Notes: generated by a model from the sequence alone, not told the origin. Shown: positions 1 to 10,021, numbered from the stretch's first letter. The stretch is 64,000 nucleotides of DNA from Anaerolineales bacterium (GCA_014379595.1 JACMLM010000034.1:1-64000); one strand, 5' to 3'. Made by a program: numbers and translations.

Positions 1-426
1 ACAAGCGCCATCCATGATGTGGTCCGTCCTGAACATCTGCAGCCCGGTAGTGTAGTTTGTGATGTTGCCCGCCCCCGTGATGTTTCTGCAATGGTGGCGG
101 CTGTGAGAGATGATATATTAGTGATTGACGGCGGCATGGTCGATGTACCTGGAACCGTGGATTTTCATTTTAATTTCGGTTTTCCTGAAGGGAAGGCCTA
201 CGCCTGTATGGCCGAGACGATTGCTCTTGCTTTGGAAGGTCGATTTGAGGATTACACTGTGGGCAGAGATATTACGCTTGAACGTGTGCAAGATATTACT
301 GCGATTGCCGAGAAACACGGTTTTCGCATGAGTGGATTCCGCTCGTTTGAGCGAGAAGTAACAACTGAACAGATCGAAGCCGTTAAAAAGAATGCCCGCA
401 TGGGCACTCGTACACGACGCGCTTAG
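1..426 (+). CDS. Acyl-ACP reductase-like / shikimate-dehydrogenase-fold oxidoreductase, C-terminal fragment
   Basis: The frame is open from base 1, so the N-terminus lies outside the window; about 141 residues are visible. They read as the end of a Rossmann-fold dehydrogenase: a strand ending in CDVARPRDVS, then DDILVIDGGMVDVPG and a C-terminal stretch with CMAETIALALEGRFEDYTVGRDITLERV. This order resembles cyanobacterial long-chain acyl-ACP reductases and related predicted amino-acid dehydrogenases, which end with an NGG/DGG strand and an AETxxLxxEG helix. The nucleotide-binding motif and any active-site cysteine are not visible, so the substrate cannot be told. It ends 11 bases before the response regulator and may be cotranscribed with it. 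Confidence 0.6.
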   Translation, partial: TSAIHDVVRPEHLQPGSVVCDVARPRDVSAMVAAVRDDILVIDGGMVDVPGTVDFHFNFGFPEGKAYACMAETIALALEGRFEDYTVGRDITLERVQDITAIAEKHGFRMSGFRSFEREVTTEQIEAVKKNARMGTRTRRA

Positions 427-437
427 AGGAGATTCAT

Positions 438-1343
438 ATGGGAAATGCTCGCCTTTTAGTAGTTGAAGATGACATTGATATCGCCAATATGCTCAAGATC
501 TACTTCACGGGTATGCAGTATGACGTGGATGTAGCACATCGCGGCCGCGATGCTTTGGAGAAGACAAAGCAGGTTCTGCCGCATTTGATCGTATTGGATA
601 TCATGTTACCGGATATTGATGGGTATGAAGTATGCCGCAATTTGCGAACGAGCATACGCACCAGTCATATTCCTGTGATATTCCTTACCCAAAAAGATGA
701 ACGCAGTGACAAACTGCAGGGTCTTGAATTGGGTGCGGATGATTACATCACCAAGCCCTTTGACATTGAAGAATTAAAGCTGCGCGTGCAAGGTGCCATT
801 CGACGCTCTGAACGCGAGAGCCTTACAGACCCACGATCTGGTTTGCCTGCGGGTCGTTTGATCGAAGAGCAGTTGCGGCGCATTATCCGCGAAAAAGAGT
901 GGGCTTTACTTGATGTGCGCCTCAATAATTTTGATTCGTTCAAGGATGTATATGGTTTTGTAGCAGGTGATGATGTATTGCGCTTCGCGTCTATGATGAT
1001 TGGTGAAGTGGTGGATGAGCTTGGAACAACAAGCGATTTCATTGGTCATGCTGGAGGTGATAACTTTATTATCATTACTACGAATGAAGCCGCTCCGAAT
1101 ATCCGCCAGAGATTAAAGGAACGTTTCGCAAATGAAGTGCAGAGTCACTATAACTTTATAGACCGCCAGCAAGGATTCATTCAAGCACCCAAAGCCGAAG
1201 GCGGCTTTGAAAAAGTGTCGTTTATGACTTTCTCTGCTGGCCTGGTCTCGCCAAGTATTCAATCTTTTGCTGATATCCGTGAGATCACGGAGCTTGCAGC
1301 CGATGCGCGACGTCAGGACGCTGCGGCTGCTTCTGCCGCCTGA
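438..1343 (+). CDS. Response regulator, REC domain plus degenerate GGDEF-like domain
   Basis: 301 residues. Residues 5-125 form a receiver domain with the acidic pair E10-D11-D12, phospho-acceptor D54 (LIVLDIMLPD), T84 and K106 (ITKPF). Residues about 135-295 resemble a GGDEF domain: a DPRSGLPAGRLIEEQL start corresponding to the usual D-x-LTGLPNR, and GGDNF near residue 206 in place of GGDEF. The E-to-N change in the active-site loop argues against normal diguanylate cyclase activity, so an output or binding role is more likely. AGAGGAG sits just before the ATG. It is followed after 17 bases by the giant kinase, which makes it a probable partner of that kinase (inference from position). Confidence 0.85.
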   Translation: MGNARLLVVEDDIDIANMLKIYFTGMQYDVDVAHRGRDALEKTKQVLPHLIVLDIMLPDIDGYEVCRNLRTSIRTSHIPVIFLTQKDERSDKLQGLELGADDYITKPFDIEELKLRVQGAIRRSERESLTDPRSGLPAGRLIEEQLRRIIREKEWALLDVRLNNFDSFKDVYGFVAGDDVLRFASMMIGEVVDELGTTSDFIGHAGGDNFIIITTNEAAPNIRQRLKERFANEVQSHYNFIDRQQGFIQAPKAEGGFEKVSFMTFSAGLVSPSIQSFADIREITELAADARRQDAAAASAA

Positions 1344-1360
1344 TAGGGTGAGCTTTCCTC

Positions 1361-4300
1361 ATGTTTCCCGAGTTGGGCCTTAGCCTGTTCATTGCTGGGC
1401 TGGTATTTATTGTACTGGTCTGGGTGTTTTTACGTGTTTTACCGCGGACACAAGCGGCCCAGGTTGACTCTACCTCTTTAGTTTATCCCCAATCTAATCA
1501 ATCAAATGAAGCTGTGATCATTCTCCAGCCCGGCGGGCGGGTGGAGCATATTAGTTCGCTTGCACGTACATATTTTGATTTGCGTGAGAATGAACCTTAT
1601 GACTTGGAACGCCTTGCACGGCGGGTACGTCCATCTGATGATTTCCTTGACCTGTGTGCTACTTCGGGTCATAAACGTGTTTCCATTGGTGGCAAGTTAG
1701 TAGATATGTCGTCTTTTGAAGTACCGGGCGTTTACCCAATGATGCTGATCTCTCTGCGAGGAAAGGAACTTGCTCCTGCATTAGAACAAAGCAACGGCGC
1801 TTCAGATGAGATATTGCGCGTGATCACTGAATTTAGCCAGGGGATTGCTGCCAGCCTTGATCTTAGAACCACAGTGCAATCTATTTTAAATAATGTGAGC
1901 CGTCTTATATCTTCGGATGTGCTTGAATTGAAGTTATGGAATTCAGAAGCTCAGGTTTTGGTTCCATATCGTTTTCAAGAGTCCAGTTCCAGTTTTGGGC
2001 GAATAGTAACTGCATCTTTATCTCAGTTTGGAAGTCTTACAAATCAACTGGTGGCACGCCGCAATCCGATTTTGATTGGGGATACACGGGCACAATCAGA
2101 GCTTGTAAATGGTGAACTGCTTCCCATTCAGTCGTATTTGGGAATCCCTCTCATGGCTGGCGGTGAATTGGTTGGCGCGCTGGAAGCAGGTCAAACGGCA
2201 GGCGGGGCATTTGGTCAACATGATCTTGATCTGTTGTTCCTGGTTTCAGGTCAGGCTGCCGTTGCCATCCGCAATGCAAAACTATATGAAGAAGAACAGA
2301 AACGCGGCGCGGAACTTGCCGGCTTGGCGAATCTGAATCAAACACTTGGTTCAGTGCGCGATATGAAAGATATTTTTGCACGGTTGGTTGAAAGTGTCGC
2401 TCCTTTGTTTTCTGCAGAGATTGTTGGCTTTCTTCTTTACGATGAAGAGAAGCGTACTCTTGAAGGTAAAAATCCTTTTCGCGGACTGCCCTCGCACTTT
2501 GTCGATATCTATCGAACAAGCATTGCAGTGGATAGCGCAGCCGAACATGTGATAGCAGACCAGATGACACTGGTTACATTGAACGCGACCAGTGATGAAA
2601 ATTGGCGCTCGCTCGGCCTTTCCGACATTGCAGTTGCAGCCAGTTTACGTGATAACGCACTTGTTCCATTACTTTCATCAGGGCGTATGCTTGGTTATTT
2701 GCAGGTTGGGCATCATACACGCGGTACATCCAGTTTTGGGGTTGAAGAAATCCGTTTGATGCATATCGTGGCTAATCAGGCTGCGGCTATTATTGAAAAT
2801 GTTTTGTTGGTACAGCAGTCTCGCGCCCGCGCACAACGTGCTGATGCTTTACGTCGTATTGCAAGTCTCTCAGGTTCTTCGGCCACATTGGAAGAGATCC
2901 TTAAATACTCTGTGCAGGAACTAGCGAATCTTTTTCAAGCGGATACAGGCGCTATTTTTCTTATGGAGGAATCACGCGGTGAGTTGCGTTTACGCCGCGA
3001 GTCTACTTTTGGCGTTGCAGAAGATATCAGCAGTTCCTTTATTCAGATATATTTGGATGACCCTAATTATCGTTATACAGTTTCAGGGAGCCAAAGGCCT
3101 TTCTTATCTGGGCACCTAAATACAGACCGAAGAGTTTTACCTGCCTACCGTCCATTGGCAACTGCACTCCAAATGGAATCAGCTATTGTTGTTCCTTTGA
3201 TCGTGCGCGAACGTAGTATTGGTGAATTAATGCTGGGTAGCTCCAAAGCGGATTATTTCAACTCATATGATCTTCAAGTTGTATTCAGTGCAGCAGGTCA
3301 ATTGGCAACGGCAGTCGAGTCAGCTGGTTTGCTCACACAAACAGATGACTCTTTACGCCGTCGTGTGGAGCAGCTTTCTGCAATTACGCGTGTTAGCAGG
3401 GAGCTGGGAGCATCGCTAGACCTTAAGCTTTTACTCAAGATCATTCATGATGAAGGCTTACGTGCAGTTGGGGCGGATTGTTCATCTGTAATGTTGTTTG
3501 AACAGAATAGAGATTCAGTTGACCCTGTGATCGAGCTGGCCGTGGGTTGTGAGGCTGTGCGCGAATTATCCAACCTTGAACAAACGGCCTTAAAAATAGG
3601 CGAGCTACAGACCATTAAAGATTTTTCGCTGGAAGGAATTTCCCCTCCACACGAAAATGTACGTTCTGCCGTCATTGCCCCGATCACATATCAGGCACAG
3701 ACGATCGGGTTGATCAATATCCATTCCAATCAGCCTGATTTCTTTACACCAGAATTGATCGATTTGGTACAAACACTGGCTATTCAGGCTGGTATCTCAC
3801 TCAGCAATGCTCAGCGCTATCAACATGAAAGACAGCGCGGTGAGTTAATGCGCCGCCGCTCTGATACGCTTGTACGGCTGACAGACGTAAGCTATAACAT
3901 TGGCCACGATCAGCCATTGGATCAGGCGTTGCAGATCATTGCGCGCGGTATTCGTGATTCAACTCCTTTCCGCGTGGTATTGATAAGTATAGTGGAAGCG
4001 GATAGTCTACTACGACGTGTGACTGCGGTGGGCATTCCACAGGAAACACTTAATGAATTGCTTGCTCGTAAGCAACCTCTTTCCGGCATTAAGCAGCTTA
4101 TGCAGCCGGAATTCAAAGTAAGCCGTTCGTATTTCATTCCTATTGACCAATCTCCAGTAGTTCCTTCCGATGTGCACATTGTCACATTGGATGTTGCTGA
4201 AGCGATCTCCAAATCTCCCAATTCATGGGATGCAGATGACACCTTGATCATTCCTCTTGAAAATGCAGAAGGGCAGATTGTAGGCATTATTAGTTTGGAT

Positions 4301-7300
4301 GATCCTACAAATGCTTTGCGTCCTGATAAGGCAACGATTGAATCGGTGGAAGTCTTTGCAGCTCAAGCAGCATTATTGATCAGTACTAATCTTCGTCAGG
4401 GTGAACTACGCACTCGCATTGATTCACTGTCATCAGGATTGCAGCGTCAGCAGAAATTGCTTGATATTACCCAGAATGATCTTCCCATTCTTTTGCATAA
4501 GGATCTTGAGCAGACTATTTCGCTGCACAATTTGGATCGCCGTGCCCAACGTGTACGTGCTGGTTTGGCCATTACAGAATCAGTCAGCCGTCAGTTAGAT
4601 TCTTCCTCGGCGTTGTCTGCTCTTGGACGTGAAACACTTACACAATTGGGAATGTCTGTTGCGCTTGTAGCGGAGAATACACCAGACGGTCCGCGTCTTT
4701 TACATGTGCTTGGCAGTTTGCCGCGCTCGACAAATGTAGAGGCATTATTTGGCCAACGGAATCCTTTGCGTGCTTGTTTACAAAACGGAACACCCATTCT
4801 TATCTCGAGCCTTGATGAAGATGATGAATGGCGTGATGCTTCACTGCTGACTTCATTACGTGCCAAAGGTGTGATCTGTCTGCCTGTATTGGTGGAAAAT
4901 AAACCTGTGGCTGCCATGTTGGCCGTTAGTCCTGAACCTATGACTACGTTTACAGATGAAGATTATCAAGTCTATTTGCAAATTTCTCAGCAGACATCTT
5001 TGATCCTGCAAAATATTTCTCTGCTTAATCAAACGCGCCGCCGTCTTGACGAGGTGAATCTGCTGCTCGATTTTAGTCGCCAGCTTTCGGGTATGGATCC
5101 TGATGCGATTGTCAAATCCTTGTTGGATAGCTCACGTCGGGTACTTCCACATGCTCATGCAGGTGCGGTACTGATTTGGAATCCAAAAACTGAAGTGCTT
5201 AATCCACGTGCAGTCTCCGGATATGCTGATAACTCCAGTATGTCAAAGATCAATTATCGCTCTGGTGAGGCTTTGCCAGGACATGTGTTCGTAAACAAAC
5301 TTGCGCGCCGCGTAGACGAAATAAACTTTGTGCGTGATTACAATTTGAGTGCAGAAAATCTTGCACTGTATCGTCAGGCTACTGGCGGCCGTTTACCAGT
5401 TTCCAGTTTGCTCGTTCCCATTGTAGCGAGTGACCAGTGCCTCGGCTTGCTGGTGTTGGATAATTTCAATGCGATCTCTGCCTTCCGCCCTGAAGATGAA
5501 GTTCTTTTACTTTCGCTTGCGCAACAGATCGCGCTTTCACTGGATAACCTTCGCCTCGTGCAGGCCACGCAGGAACGCGCTGGACAATTGCAGGCATTAA
5601 ATGATGCCTCTGCTTCGCTTACATCCAGTTTGCGCAGCGATCAATTAGTTAACTCACTGCTTGATCAGTTAACTCCGATCATTCCATATGACACGGCCAC
5701 GCTTTGGCTGCGTGAGAAAGATCGTCTTTCAGTGGTATCTGCTCGTGGATTTTCAGACGCTGAGGAGAGGTTGGGACTGTCCATTTCTGTTTTGGATAGC
5801 GCACTGTTTAAAGAGATGGCTCAAACAGGCCAGGCGATTTTGGTTCGGGATGTGCGTGAGGACTCGCGTTTCATGCCTGTGGAATCGCCGCGCCTTTCAT
5901 GGCTTGGTATTCCATTGATTTCCAAAGGTGAGTTAGTAGGTGCACTCGCTGTTGAAAAATGGCAGGCACATTTTTATACACGTGAACAAATGCAAGTAGG
6001 CCTTACCTTTGCCAGCCAATCGGCTGTTTCGTTGGATAACGCACGCATGTATGAAGATAGTGTGAGCCGCGCCACGGAACTCGATCAACGTTCACAACGT
6101 CTTACAACACTCAACCGCTTCACATCTGCTTTGACTGGGTCATTGGATACGGAACAGATCCTAAACTTGACAGCAGACGAATTGCTTAAGGGGTTGGGTG
6201 TGCGCCGTGTCTCTGTTGTGACCTTTGAGCGGGGCCAGGCGATCTGGAAAATTACTGCCCCTCGTATGCGGATCAAGCTTCCGCGTCCGCTGCCTGATTC
6301 GCCCATCTTTAGTCGTTTACACGAATCGCTTGGCATCTTCAATACTGATGATGTCCGCAATGAACCAGACCTCGCATCCTTGATGGAAATGCTGGGTGAG
6401 AATACCTCTGCTTTGCTTATTCTTCCGCTGATAAGCGGTCAAAGCCTTACTGCGTTGCTCTTTGCGCAGATGACCGGCGAAGTGCGTTTTGGCTTGAATG
6501 AACTTGAGGTGGCACGTACCATTACCAATCAGGCCAGCATTGCACTTGAAAATGCACGTTTGTATCAATCTACTGTGCGAACGGCGGAACGATTTGCCAT
6601 TCTTAATGAAACCAGTTCACAGGTCAGCGCAAGTTTGGACCCGGAAGAGACCTATGTTGCTGTGCATAAAGCGGCTGAACGCTTAATGCCGTTGGATTCA
6701 TTTGTGATTACTTTGCTTGATGCAGAAAAGAATGAGATCGATCCTGCTTACTTGTACGATCTTGGCAAACGCTATCCAGGCGAACGAGTTCCATTTGGAA
6801 AAGGCTTAAGCAGCAAGGTGATCGAGACCGGGAAACCCATTTTGATCTCTTCGCTTGTTGAAGTAAATAAATTAGATACGGTGCAGATCGGTGAAGAGGA
6901 TGAAACTCAGTCCATTGTCGCTGTCCCGATGACCCTTGGTGGTAAGGTTTTAGGTATGCTCTCTGCCCAAAGTTACCAAGCGGATATGTATACCGATGAA
7001 GATATGCAGATCCTTGGTACGCTTGCAAATCAGGCCATCGTTGCTATTCAAAACGGACGGCTGTTTGAAGAAACACAAAACCTCGCTTCCAAGTTGGAAA
7101 TACGCGTAATCGAGCGCACATCACAGTTGCAGCGTGAACAACAAAATACCGAAACGCTTCTGCGTATTCTTACTGAAGTTTCATCCAGTCTCGATCTTGA
7201 CCGTGCTCTTAATCGTACATTGTCATTGCTAAATGATGCCATCGGCGCAGAGCAAGGTACTATTTTGCTTGTGCATGCAGAAGATAACTTACTGCATTAT

Positions 7301-8761
7301 CGAGCGGGATACGGATATCTTTCAGATCGCTCTACTCCCGGCAGCAGAGGTTTTACTTTGAAGGTTGGCGAAGGTCTTGCAGGATGGGTTGTAAAGAATC
7401 GCGAATCTGTTTTGGTCAGCGACCTGCATCAAGATCCGCGCTGGGTGCGAAGCACCGCATCTGGTCAGGATCATCGCAGTGCCATCGTTGTGCCTATGGT
7501 GGTTGGTGAAGATGTGATCGGTGTACTCATGGTTTTCCAACGTACGGAAAATTTCTTCAGCGCTGAAATGCTCAACCTCGTCAAAGCCATTGCTGGACAA
7601 GTTGCAGTTGCGATCAACAACGCACATCTCTATGAGTTGATCCGCGATCAGGCAGAACGCCTGGGCGTGATGCTTCGCAAAGAGCAGGAAGATGCCAGTC
7701 GTTCACAAGCTATTCTCGAGGCCGTGGCTGATGGCGTGCTGGTTACCGGTGCAGATAATCGCATCACATTTGTTAACTCATCCACACAGCGCATCATTGC
7801 TGTGGATGAAACACGTTTGCTTGGTAATCCTTTGGATGTATTTGGCGGCCTCTTCGGAAAAGCAGCCAGCACATGGATGGAAACAATTCGTCAATGGTCT
7901 CAAGACCCGAATTCTCATTTGGAAGGTGATACGTATGCCGAACAATTGGAATTGGAAAATGGACGCATTGCACTTGTCCATCTTGCGCCTGTGATCCTGC
8001 AAAATGATTTCCTTGGAACTGTATCCATCTTCCGTGATATTACGCATGAAGTGGAAGTAGATCGTTTGAAATCTGAGTTTGTTGCAACTGTAAGCCATGA
8101 ACTTCGCACACCCATGACAGCTATTAAAGGTTATGTAGACATTCTAACGATGGGCGCGGCGGGCGCACTAAACGAAAATCAAGCTCACTTCCTGAGTGTC
8201 GTTCGCAATAATATTGACCGTCTTAATACGCTCGTTAGTGACCTGCTGGATATTTCGCGCATTGAAGCGGGACGCATCACGCTTAATCCGCAATCTGTTG
8301 ATTTGCATGAGATCGCCGAAGATGTGGTTGCTGATGTTCTGCGCCGTTCACAGAATGAAGAGAAGCCAATTGCCATGTCTTTGGATGCACCTAAGAAACT
8401 TCCATCTGTTATCGGTGATAGTGAACGCGTTCGTCAGATTCTGGATAACCTTGTGGACAATGCTTATAACTACACACCCAACAATGGAACGATCCGTGTA
8501 AACATTCATCAGGAGAATGGTGAAGTACAGGTGGATGTTCAGGATAATGGGATCGGCATCGCGTCTGAAGATCAGACACGCATTTTTGAGCGTTTCTTCC
8601 GAGGCGAGCATCCGCTCGTTCTCGCAACCCCTGGAACTGGCCTTGGCCTTCCAATTGTTCGGCAATTGGTTGAAATGCATAAAGGTCGTCTCTGGATGAC
8701 AAGTACTGGCGTGCCGGGAGAGGGAAGTACCTTCTCTTTCACCCTGCCTATTTACAAATAA
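1361..8761 (+). CDS. Giant membrane-anchored sensor histidine kinase with about 11 tandem GAF domains
   Basis: 2466 residues. One membrane helix lies at residues 5-28; a PAS-like stretch follows to about 150. From about 150 to 2095 I count eleven repeats of roughly 160-190 residues, each ending in a signature such as ANQAxxAIxNARLYE, so these are tandem GAF domains joined by short coiled-coil linkers. A PAS domain (about 2113-2230, ending FRDITHEVEVDRLKSEF) leads into a HisKA domain with H2246 in VSHELRTP and an HATPase_c domain with the N box (DNLVDNAYNY), G1 (DNGIGI) and G2 (GTGLGLPIV) boxes. It should autophosphorylate and pass phosphate to a separate regulator, as it has no REC domain. 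The ligands of the GAF domains cannot be read from sequence. Length is unusual even for this family. Confidence 0.93.
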   Translation: MFPELGLSLFIAGLVFIVLVWVFLRVLPRTQAAQVDSTSLVYPQSNQSNEAVIILQPGGRVEHISSLARTYFDLRENEPYDLERLARRVRPSDDFLDLCATSGHKRVSIGGKLVDMSSFEVPGVYPMMLISLRGKELAPALEQSNGASDEILRVITEFSQGIAASLDLRTTVQSILNNVSRLISSDVLELKLWNSEAQVLVPYRFQESSSSFGRIVTASLSQFGSLTNQLVARRNPILIGDTRAQSELVNGELLPIQSYLGIPLMAGGELVGALEAGQTAGGAFGQHDLDLLFLVSGQAAVAIRNAKLYEEEQKRGAELAGLANLNQTLGSVRDMKDIFARLVESVAPLFSAEIVGFLLYDEEKRTLEGKNPFRGLPSHFVDIYRTSIAVDSAAEHVIADQMTLVTLNATSDENWRSLGLSDIAVAASLRDNALVPLLSSGRMLGYLQVGHHTRGTSSFGVEEIRLMHIVANQAAAIIENVLLVQQSRARAQRADALRRIASLSGSSATLEEILKYSVQELANLFQADTGAIFLMEESRGELRLRRESTFGVAEDISSSFIQIYLDDPNYRYTVSGSQRPFLSGHLNTDRRVLPAYRPLATALQMESAIVVPLIVRERSIGELMLGSSKADYFNSYDLQVVFSAAGQLATAVESAGLLTQTDDSLRRRVEQLSAITRVSRELGASLDLKLLLKIIHDEGLRAVGADCSSVMLFEQNRDSVDPVIELAVGCEAVRELSNLEQTALKIGELQTIKDFSLEGISPPHENVRSAVIAPITYQAQTIGLINIHSNQPDFFTPELIDLVQTLAIQAGISLSNAQRYQHERQRGELMRRRSDTLVRLTDVSYNIGHDQPLDQALQIIARGIRDSTPFRVVLISIVEADSLLRRVTAVGIPQETLNELLARKQPLSGIKQLMQPEFKVSRSYFIPIDQSPVVPSDVHIVTLDVAEAISKSPNSWDADDTLIIPLENAEGQIVGIISLDDPTNALRPDKATIESVEVFAAQAALLISTNLRQGELRTRIDSLSSGLQRQQKLLDITQNDLPILLHKDLEQTISLHNLDRRAQRVRAGLAITESVSRQLDSSSALSALGRETLTQLGMSVALVAENTPDGPRLLHVLGSLPRSTNVEALFGQRNPLRACLQNGTPILISSLDEDDEWRDASLLTSLRAKGVICLPVLVENKPVAAMLAVSPEPMTTFTDEDYQVYLQISQQTSLILQNISLLNQTRRRLDEVNLLLDFSRQLSGMDPDAIVKSLLDSSRRVLPHAHAGAVLIWNPKTEVLNPRAVSGYADNSSMSKINYRSGEALPGHVFVNKLARRVDEINFVRDYNLSAENLALYRQATGGRLPVSSLLVPIVASDQCLGLLVLDNFNAISAFRPEDEVLLLSLAQQIALSLDNLRLVQATQERAGQLQALNDASASLTSSLRSDQLVNSLLDQLTPIIPYDTATLWLREKDRLSVVSARGFSDAEERLGLSISVLDSALFKEMAQTGQAILVRDVREDSRFMPVESPRLSWLGIPLISKGELVGALAVEKWQAHFYTREQMQVGLTFASQSAVSLDNARMYEDSVSRATELDQRSQRLTTLNRFTSALTGSLDTEQILNLTADELLKGLGVRRVSVVTFERGQAIWKITAPRMRIKLPRPLPDSPIFSRLHESLGIFNTDDVRNEPDLASLMEMLGENTSALLILPLISGQSLTALLFAQMTGEVRFGLNELEVARTITNQASIALENARLYQSTVRTAERFAILNETSSQVSASLDPEETYVAVHKAAERLMPLDSFVITLLDAEKNEIDPAYLYDLGKRYPGERVPFGKGLSSKVIETGKPILISSLVEVNKLDTVQIGEEDETQSIVAVPMTLGGKVLGMLSAQSYQADMYTDEDMQILGTLANQAIVAIQNGRLFEETQNLASKLEIRVIERTSQLQREQQNTETLLRILTEVSSSLDLDRALNRTLSLLNDAIGAEQGTILLVHAEDNLLHYRAGYGYLSDRSTPGSRGFTLKVGEGLAGWVVKNRESVLVSDLHQDPRWVRSTASGQDHRSAIVVPMVVGEDVIGVLMVFQRTENFFSAEMLNLVKAIAGQVAVAINNAHLYELIRDQAERLGVMLRKEQEDASRSQAILEAVADGVLVTGADNRITFVNSSTQRIIAVDETRLLGNPLDVFGGLFGKAASTWMETIRQWSQDPNSHLEGDTYAEQLELENGRIALVHLAPVILQNDFLGTVSIFRDITHEVEVDRLKSEFVATVSHELRTPMTAIKGYVDILTMGAAGALNENQAHFLSVVRNNIDRLNTLVSDLLDISRIEAGRITLNPQSVDLHEIAEDVVADVLRRSQNEEKPIAMSLDAPKKLPSVIGDSERVRQILDNLVDNAYNYTPNNGTIRVNIHQENGEVQVDVQDNGIGIASEDQTRIFERFFRGEHPLVLATPGTGLGLPIVRQLVEMHKGRLWMTSTGVPGEGSTFSFTLPIYK

Positions 8762-8771
8762 TGGAGTTTGA

Positions 8772-9146
8772 ATGGCAAGGATTTTAATAGCAGAGGACGA
8801 ACCCGATATCCGTGAGCTTGTGGCTTTTACATTGCGATTCGCAGGCCATGAGGTCACCACTACTTCCAATGGGGAGGAAGCATTACAGCAGGCAGGTCAG
8901 ATCATCCCTGACTTGATCTTGATGGACGTGCGTATGCCAAGAATGACAGGCTATGATGCCTGCCGTGCCATGAAGACAATGCCATCTTTAAAAGATATTC
9001 CTGTTGTCTTTCTCTCCGCTAAAGGACAGGATGCAGAAATTCAATCTGGTTTGGATGCAGGCGCAGAAGATTATTTACTTAAACCATTTGCTCCCGATCA
9101 GCTTACTGAACGGGTTAAGGCTATTCTTGCAAAATTTGGAAAATAA
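8772..9146 (+). CDS. Single-domain response regulator (CheY-like)
   Basis: 124 residues that are one REC domain only. The acidic pocket is E8-D9, the phospho-acceptor is D52 (LILMDVRMP), and S/T and K positions are present in FLSAKGQD and LLKPFAP. It has no DNA-binding or enzymatic output domain, so it must act through a protein partner or as a phosphate relay. It starts ten bases after the giant kinase stop with GGAG before the ATG, so it is very probably translated from the same transcript and is the likely direct phosphate acceptor of H2246 (inference). Confidence 0.92.
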   Translation: MARILIAEDEPDIRELVAFTLRFAGHEVTTTSNGEEALQQAGQIIPDLILMDVRMPRMTGYDACRAMKTMPSLKDIPVVFLSAKGQDAEIQSGLDAGAEDYLLKPFAPDQLTERVKAILAKFGK

Positions 9147-9155
9147 CTAAACTTA

Positions 9156-9944
9156 ATGAGCGCAATTATTCTTGATGGTTCGATGGTGCATTACGAGGCT
9201 TTGGGACGCGGCCGTCCCATTGTCTTTCTGCACGGCTGGGTCGGGTCATGGCGTTATTGGATCAATGCCATGCAGATCGCATCCACATCGTACCGCGCTT
9301 ATGCCATAGACCTTTTTGGCTTTGGCGATACTACACGTGATCCTTTGCGTTATTCTTTAGATCGGCAGGCAGATCTTATCAAACGTTTCCTCGAAGAAAT
9401 GGGAATTGGAAAAGTTGCGTTGGTGGGCCATGACCTCGGAGCATTAGTTGGTTTTTCTTTTATCAAACAATCAGCGCAAAGTGTGGATCGTATTATGGCG
9501 ATCAACTGTCCGCTTGAGTATGATTCGGTCAATGCCCGTATGCGGACTGCTCCCATGCCGGAATTAGTCGAATGGCTGGCTGGACGCACACCTGAAGCAG
9601 TATCTGCTCTTGCAGACGCATCCAAAGCGGACCCGCAAGCTGTTTCTGCTTCGATGGCTGGTCTTCAGGCTAATAATTTATTCCCCGAAATTCGAAACCT
9701 TGGCGTTCCAAGTTTGCTGGTATATGGGTCGAACAATACGGCTATTACCTTGCCCACACAGGAAAAAACGGATGGCCTTCCAAATCATATGCACCAGTTG
9801 AACCTTGAAGGCACGGGACATTTCCCGATGATCGATAATCCAACTCAGTTCAACCGCCTGATGACCGATTTCCTGGCGTTGGATTCGGGAGCAAGCCCGC
9901 GTGAACTGCAACTGAAAGAGGAATGGAAACGTAGAGTTCGCTAA
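9156..9944 (+). CDS. Alpha/beta hydrolase with aspartate nucleophile motif (epoxide hydrolase/dehalogenase-like)
   Basis: 262 residues with the alpha/beta hydrolase fold. The oxyanion-hole motif HGWVGSWRYW is near residues 25-34. The nucleophile elbow reads VGHDLGA near residues 89-95, with Asp rather than Ser; Asp at this position is the hallmark of epoxide hydrolases and haloalkane dehalogenases. The acid is probably in the VYGSNNTAI region and the catalytic His is in GTGHFPMIDNP near residue 225. No signal peptide is visible, so it is cytoplasmic. It begins nine bases after the response regulator and is closed by a strong terminator, so it may be the last gene of the signalling operon. Substrate unknown. 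Confidence 0.8.
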   Translation: MSAIILDGSMVHYEALGRGRPIVFLHGWVGSWRYWINAMQIASTSYRAYAIDLFGFGDTTRDPLRYSLDRQADLIKRFLEEMGIGKVALVGHDLGALVGFSFIKQSAQSVDRIMAINCPLEYDSVNARMRTAPMPELVEWLAGRTPEAVSALADASKADPQAVSASMAGLQANNLFPEIRNLGVPSLLVYGSNNTAITLPTQEKTDGLPNHMHQLNLEGTGHFPMIDNPTQFNRLMTDFLALDSGASPRELQLKEEWKRRVR

Positions 9945-9977
9945 AAAGACCGTCACAACATGACGGTCTTTTTATTT
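9943..9977 (+). terminator. Intrinsic terminator after the hydrolase gene
   Basis: AAAAGACCGTCA at 9944-9955 and TGACGGTCTTTT at 9961-9972 form a near-perfect stem around the loop CAACA, followed by a T-rich tail. The stem overlaps the stop codon of the hydrolase gene and separates the signalling operon from the thiamine operon. Confidence 0.9.
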
Positions 9978-9983
9978 AATGCC

Positions 9984-10012
9984 TTGACATCCATACCCCT
10001 GAGTCATATACT
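9984..10012 (+). promoter_or_regulatory. Sigma70-type promoter of the thiamine operon
   Basis: TTGACA at 9984-9989 and TATACT at 10007-10012 are separated by exactly 17 bases. The predicted start of transcription near 10019 places the riboswitch aptamer at the very 5' end of the mRNA. Confidence 0.8.
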
Positions 10013-10021
10013 CACAACACA

